From contig MTCR01000134.1 of NCBI GenBank assembly GCA_002212725.1, forward strand, positions 1-58,042: a stretch of DNA of 58,042 bases. The letters are read 5' to 3'. The stretch is from Sphingobacteriales bacterium TSM_CSM. GTDB taxonomy: Bacteria > Bacteroidota > Bacteroidia > Chitinophagales > UBA2359. The translations under genes and the position numbers were made by a program. This document shows positions 55,844 through 58,042 of the stretch, piece after piece; the first letter of the stretch is position 1, and each line of letters opens with the position of its first letter. The notes under the pieces are model-generated. The model had not been told where the DNA came from. It saw only the letters and a program-made list of their open reading frames with translations, and did not search any database.

Positions 55844-55920
55844 AGTATTTTGAACCGGAAATTGTAAATCCATAGTGCGGTATAAAACTGACCGCTGCGC
55901 TCCGCCGTTTGTTGAGCCAA

Positions 55921-56628
55921 TTATGCCATATTGTGAAAAACCTGTTGTACATCATCGTCTTCCTCCAGTTTTTCGAGCAGTTTGTTTATTTGCTCTTCCT
56001 GCTCTTCGGTAACGGTAACGGTGGTGGTGGGGAAACGCTGCAATTCGGCTTTTACCAACTCTAATCCTTTGTCTTCCAGGGCTTTTTGCATGGCGCCAAA
56101 ATCAGAAAAGGCGGTGTAAATATAAATTTCTTCGTCTTCCACTTCCACTTCCTGTGCGCCAAAGTCAATCAATTCCAGTTCCAGTTCTTCGGGGTCAAGG
56201 TTGCCTTTGTTAAGGGTAAATACCCCCTGCCGTTCAAACAAAAAGTCGAGTGAACCGGTTTTACCCAACTCGCCTTCGTGCTTTTTAAAATAACTGCGCA
56301 CGTTGGCAACAGTACGGGTAGGGTTATCGGTGGCGCACTCCACCACTATAGCCACCCCAAAGGGGCCGTAGCCTTCGTAAACCACTTCGTCAAAATCTTT
56401 TTCTTCTTTGTTAGAGGCTCTTTTAATGGCATTTTCTACCTTTTCTTTGGGCATACTCACTGCTTTGGCATTTTGTATGGCCATGCGAAGACGAGGGTTG
56501 CTGTTGGGGTCGGGGCCTCCTTGTTTTACCGACATGGCTATTTCTTTGCCAATTCGGGTAAAGGCTTTCGAAATCTGGCTCCATCGGGCCATTTTCTGGG
56601 TTTTTCTCTTTTCAAATGCGCGTCCCAT
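55921..56628 (-). CDS. YebC/PmpR-family DNA-binding regulatory protein
   Basis: The 235-residue protein shows the family features: MGRAFEKRKTQKMARWSQIS at the start, then KAFTRIGKEIAMSVKQGG, MAIQNAKAVSMPKEKVENAI and EGYGPFGVAIVVECATDN, followed by two further domains of the YebC fold. The family was first described as transcription regulators; some members help translation of proline-rich stretches. Length is normal. It is the first gene of its strand, with the small membrane protein gene immediately after. Confidence 0.93.
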   Translation of the reverse strand: MGRAFEKRKTQKMARWSQISKAFTRIGKEIAMSVKQGGPDPNSNPRLRMAIQNAKAVSMPKEKVENAIKRASNKEEKDFDEVVYEGYGPFGVAIVVECATDNPTRTVANVRSYFKKHEGELGKTGSLDFLFERQGVFTLNKGNLDPEELELELIDFGAQEVEVEDEEIYIYTAFSDFGAMQKALEDKGLELVKAELQRFPTTTVTVTEEQEEQINKLLEKLEEDDDVQQVFHNMA

Positions 56629-56933
56629 AATGGTTATTCGGGTAAATTATGTTTAACAGATGTAAAATCGTATAGGAAACCGGCTGTTTTTCGGTGTGCA
56701 AATTTACGGTATTTGTTGGTATTTTTTGGTAAAAGGGTTTATTTTTAACAACAAACAAGCAGCTATGCATCTGGCGGGTTCTTATTAAATTATATGTGTA
56801 TTTTTGTTTATTGATAGCTTCGGGTGAATAATTTCAAAAAAAATAAAAAAAGTTTGGAGATGTAAAAAAAAATCTTCTTCTTTGCTAAGAGATTTTCAAA
56901 TCTGATAGCTTTGCCATGCTCAACATCACCCAA
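56629..56933. other. 305-bp gap between yebC and the beta-helix gene
   Basis: The gap is AT-rich, with A runs such as TTTCAAAAAAAATAAAAAAA (about 56832-56851). No terminator or small gene is seen. Its distal end holds a good + strand promoter (56881-56913), described separately. Confidence 0.55.
56881..56913 (+). promoter_or_regulatory. Promoter of the beta-helix gene (TTTG-N21-TAGCTTTG)
   Basis: TTTG at 56881-56884 and TAGCTTTG at 56906-56913 are separated by 21 bp, matching the Bacteroidota layout. The predicted RNA start is near 56918, which lies after the ATG at 56916, so the next in-frame ATG (56934) is the likely start codon, with a very short leader. Confidence 0.65.
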
Positions 56934-58042
56934 ATGCAATCTGCGCCGCCACTTACCAATCCCAACGGCGATTGGCTGCCTGCTTTCTATGAGGCACAAA
57001 TTCGTCTTAGTCAAAACATATCAGGGGGGGGGTATAATATATTTTCCGCCCGGCGTTTATAAGTTTAGCAATACCCTCCAGGTATTTGGCGCGCCGGTTA
57101 TACGGGGTTCAGGCGCAAACAATACATGGCTGCTTATAGATGCCCCATACGAGCCACATCCTTTTGATGCCGCTATTTTGAAACCCGTAGATGGCATGAT
57201 AATACATTTTCATGCGGGTATTCCGGTTTCAGTAGGCACCGGAAACTGGGTAAATACTACGCCTCCCATTTCCCCGCTCATAGATACTGCTACTTTTGCC
57301 AACTGGCCGGCAGGGTTAGACATAAATACCTTATTTGCAGGGAATCACCTCACCAACGCATCTCCTGTTTTAGAACATTTTTCCTTAGCTAATGGACAAG
57401 CACCTACCTATCCTAACCCGCCCGACCCCCGATTAGGGTTTGGACACGGTATTGTAGCGCATAAACGTGCGCACATAAATGACTGCGCTATTATTGGTTT
57501 CCCCGGCGATGGCATTCGCCTTGTAGGCACTACCGGACCTCATCAGTTTCTGGAGGGCATGAGAATTTGGGCTTTTTATAAATATGTTGACGGTGAACTC
57601 ATATTCAATCCGCCAGATCCCAACCATCCCGGCAATGACGACCCGCCACCCTCGCCCCAAAACCGAATTTTAATCCGATACACAGAATATCCACAAGGGC
57701 AACAGACCATTAATAAGAACCTGTACGCAAACTTGGGAATTAACTTTATACGTTTAGACAATTCTACAGTATTAGCCGATACTTTTGCGCTAACCAATCT
57801 GCAAATAGAATACCTGCAAGGTGCCGACCCGTCATTAGAACCTTATCTGGAAATAACAGGCGGTACAGCCCCTTCCTCTGTTGGAATTAAAATTGTTACA
57901 AATTTATCGCCACCTACCACACCCCCCGGCCCTCCCAACATTGATCCGCCCGATATTCCATACGGCGTACACCCGATGCGAATAAAAGCTAATTTTGTTG
58001 ATGAGAATTTTGCCACGAAAGATGCCGTATCTCAAACCTTCT
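56934..58042 (+). CDS. Right-handed beta-helix (pectate-lyase-like) protein, frameshifted at G9 and cut by window end
   Basis: From ATG 56934 the frame reads MQSAPPLTNPNGDWLPAFYE and then QIRLSQNISG before a run of nine G at 57024-57032. In the present frame a TAA follows at about 57060. With eight G the frame would read on as GGGIIYFPPGVYKFSNTLQV and remain open for 336 codons to the end of the window. This part has the typical start of a Pectate_lyase_3-type beta-helix (GGG-x-x-FPPGxY), followed by FGAPVIRGSGANNTWLLIDA, HINDCAIIGFPGDGIRLVGT and Pro-rich spacers. No signal peptide is seen. The G-tract may be phase-variable, or an assembly error. Confidence 0.75.

Overview
The window is chromosomal DNA from a member of the Bacteroidota. 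The evidence is two proteins with type IX secretion C-terminal sorting domains, a PorP/SprF-family protein, several families typical of this phylum (DUF4270, DUF4783, DUF3127, Omp28-like, a short one-domain glycogen synthase), few recognisable Shine-Dalgarno sites, and repeated promoters of the Bacteroidota form TTG-N19..22-TAnnTTTG. The exact family cannot be fixed from the sequence; an environmental Chitinophagales/Saprospirales-like lineage is a guess. Most of the window is core genome with small accessory islands.

Region 1-13.3 kb is the classic transcription/translation cluster on the + strand: tuf (5' end cut off by the window), tRNA-Trp(CCA), secE, nusG, rplK, rplA, rplJ, rplL, rpoB and rpoC. 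It ends in a strong intrinsic terminator at about 13.2 kb. The tuf-trnW, rplL-rpoB and rpoB-rpoC gaps each hold a sizeable hairpin.

Region 13.4-20.5 kb is on the - strand. It holds a putative outer-membrane lipoprotein, a secreted M43 metalloprotease with a PKD domain and T9SS tail, an acyl-CoA dehydrogenase, an exported SH3-like protein, a two-gene RloA/RloB (AbiL-like) putative phage-defence operon, and a small Cys-containing ORF of doubtful status.

Region 20.7-32 kb: on the - strand rfaE2-like nucleotidyltransferase, der and era; then on the + strand a DUF3127 protein, ileS, a DksA/TraR-like regulator, lspA, an Omp28-like lipoprotein, an RDD membrane protein and a DUF2807 lipoprotein.

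Region 32-42.2 kb: on the - strand a universal stress protein, an 87-bp tandem-repeat gene broken by a one-base homopolymer change, a SulP transporter, uvrC, a lipoprotein and gpmI; on the + strand DUF4783, a PDDEXK_2/Rpn-type nuclease with 24-bp in-frame repeats, and a small unknown protein.

Region 42.5-58 kb: PorP/SprF, the rpsF-rpsR-rplI ribosomal operon, a DinB-like protein, an M61 peptidase, a secreted alpha/beta hydrolase with T9SS tail and a pirin on +; a UPF0104 membrane protein, panD and panC on -; glycogen synthase and a DUF4270 lipoprotein on +; a small membrane protein and a YebC-family regulator on -; and finally a beta-helix protein on +, frameshifted at a run of nine G and cut off by the window end.

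The least ordinary signals are two coding homopolymers out of frame by one base (A7 among A8 repeats at 33.46 kb, G9 at 57.03 kb), the RloA/RloB pair, and two long intergenic hairpins (tuf-trnW and dksA-lspA). No wholly new multi-gene system is evident.
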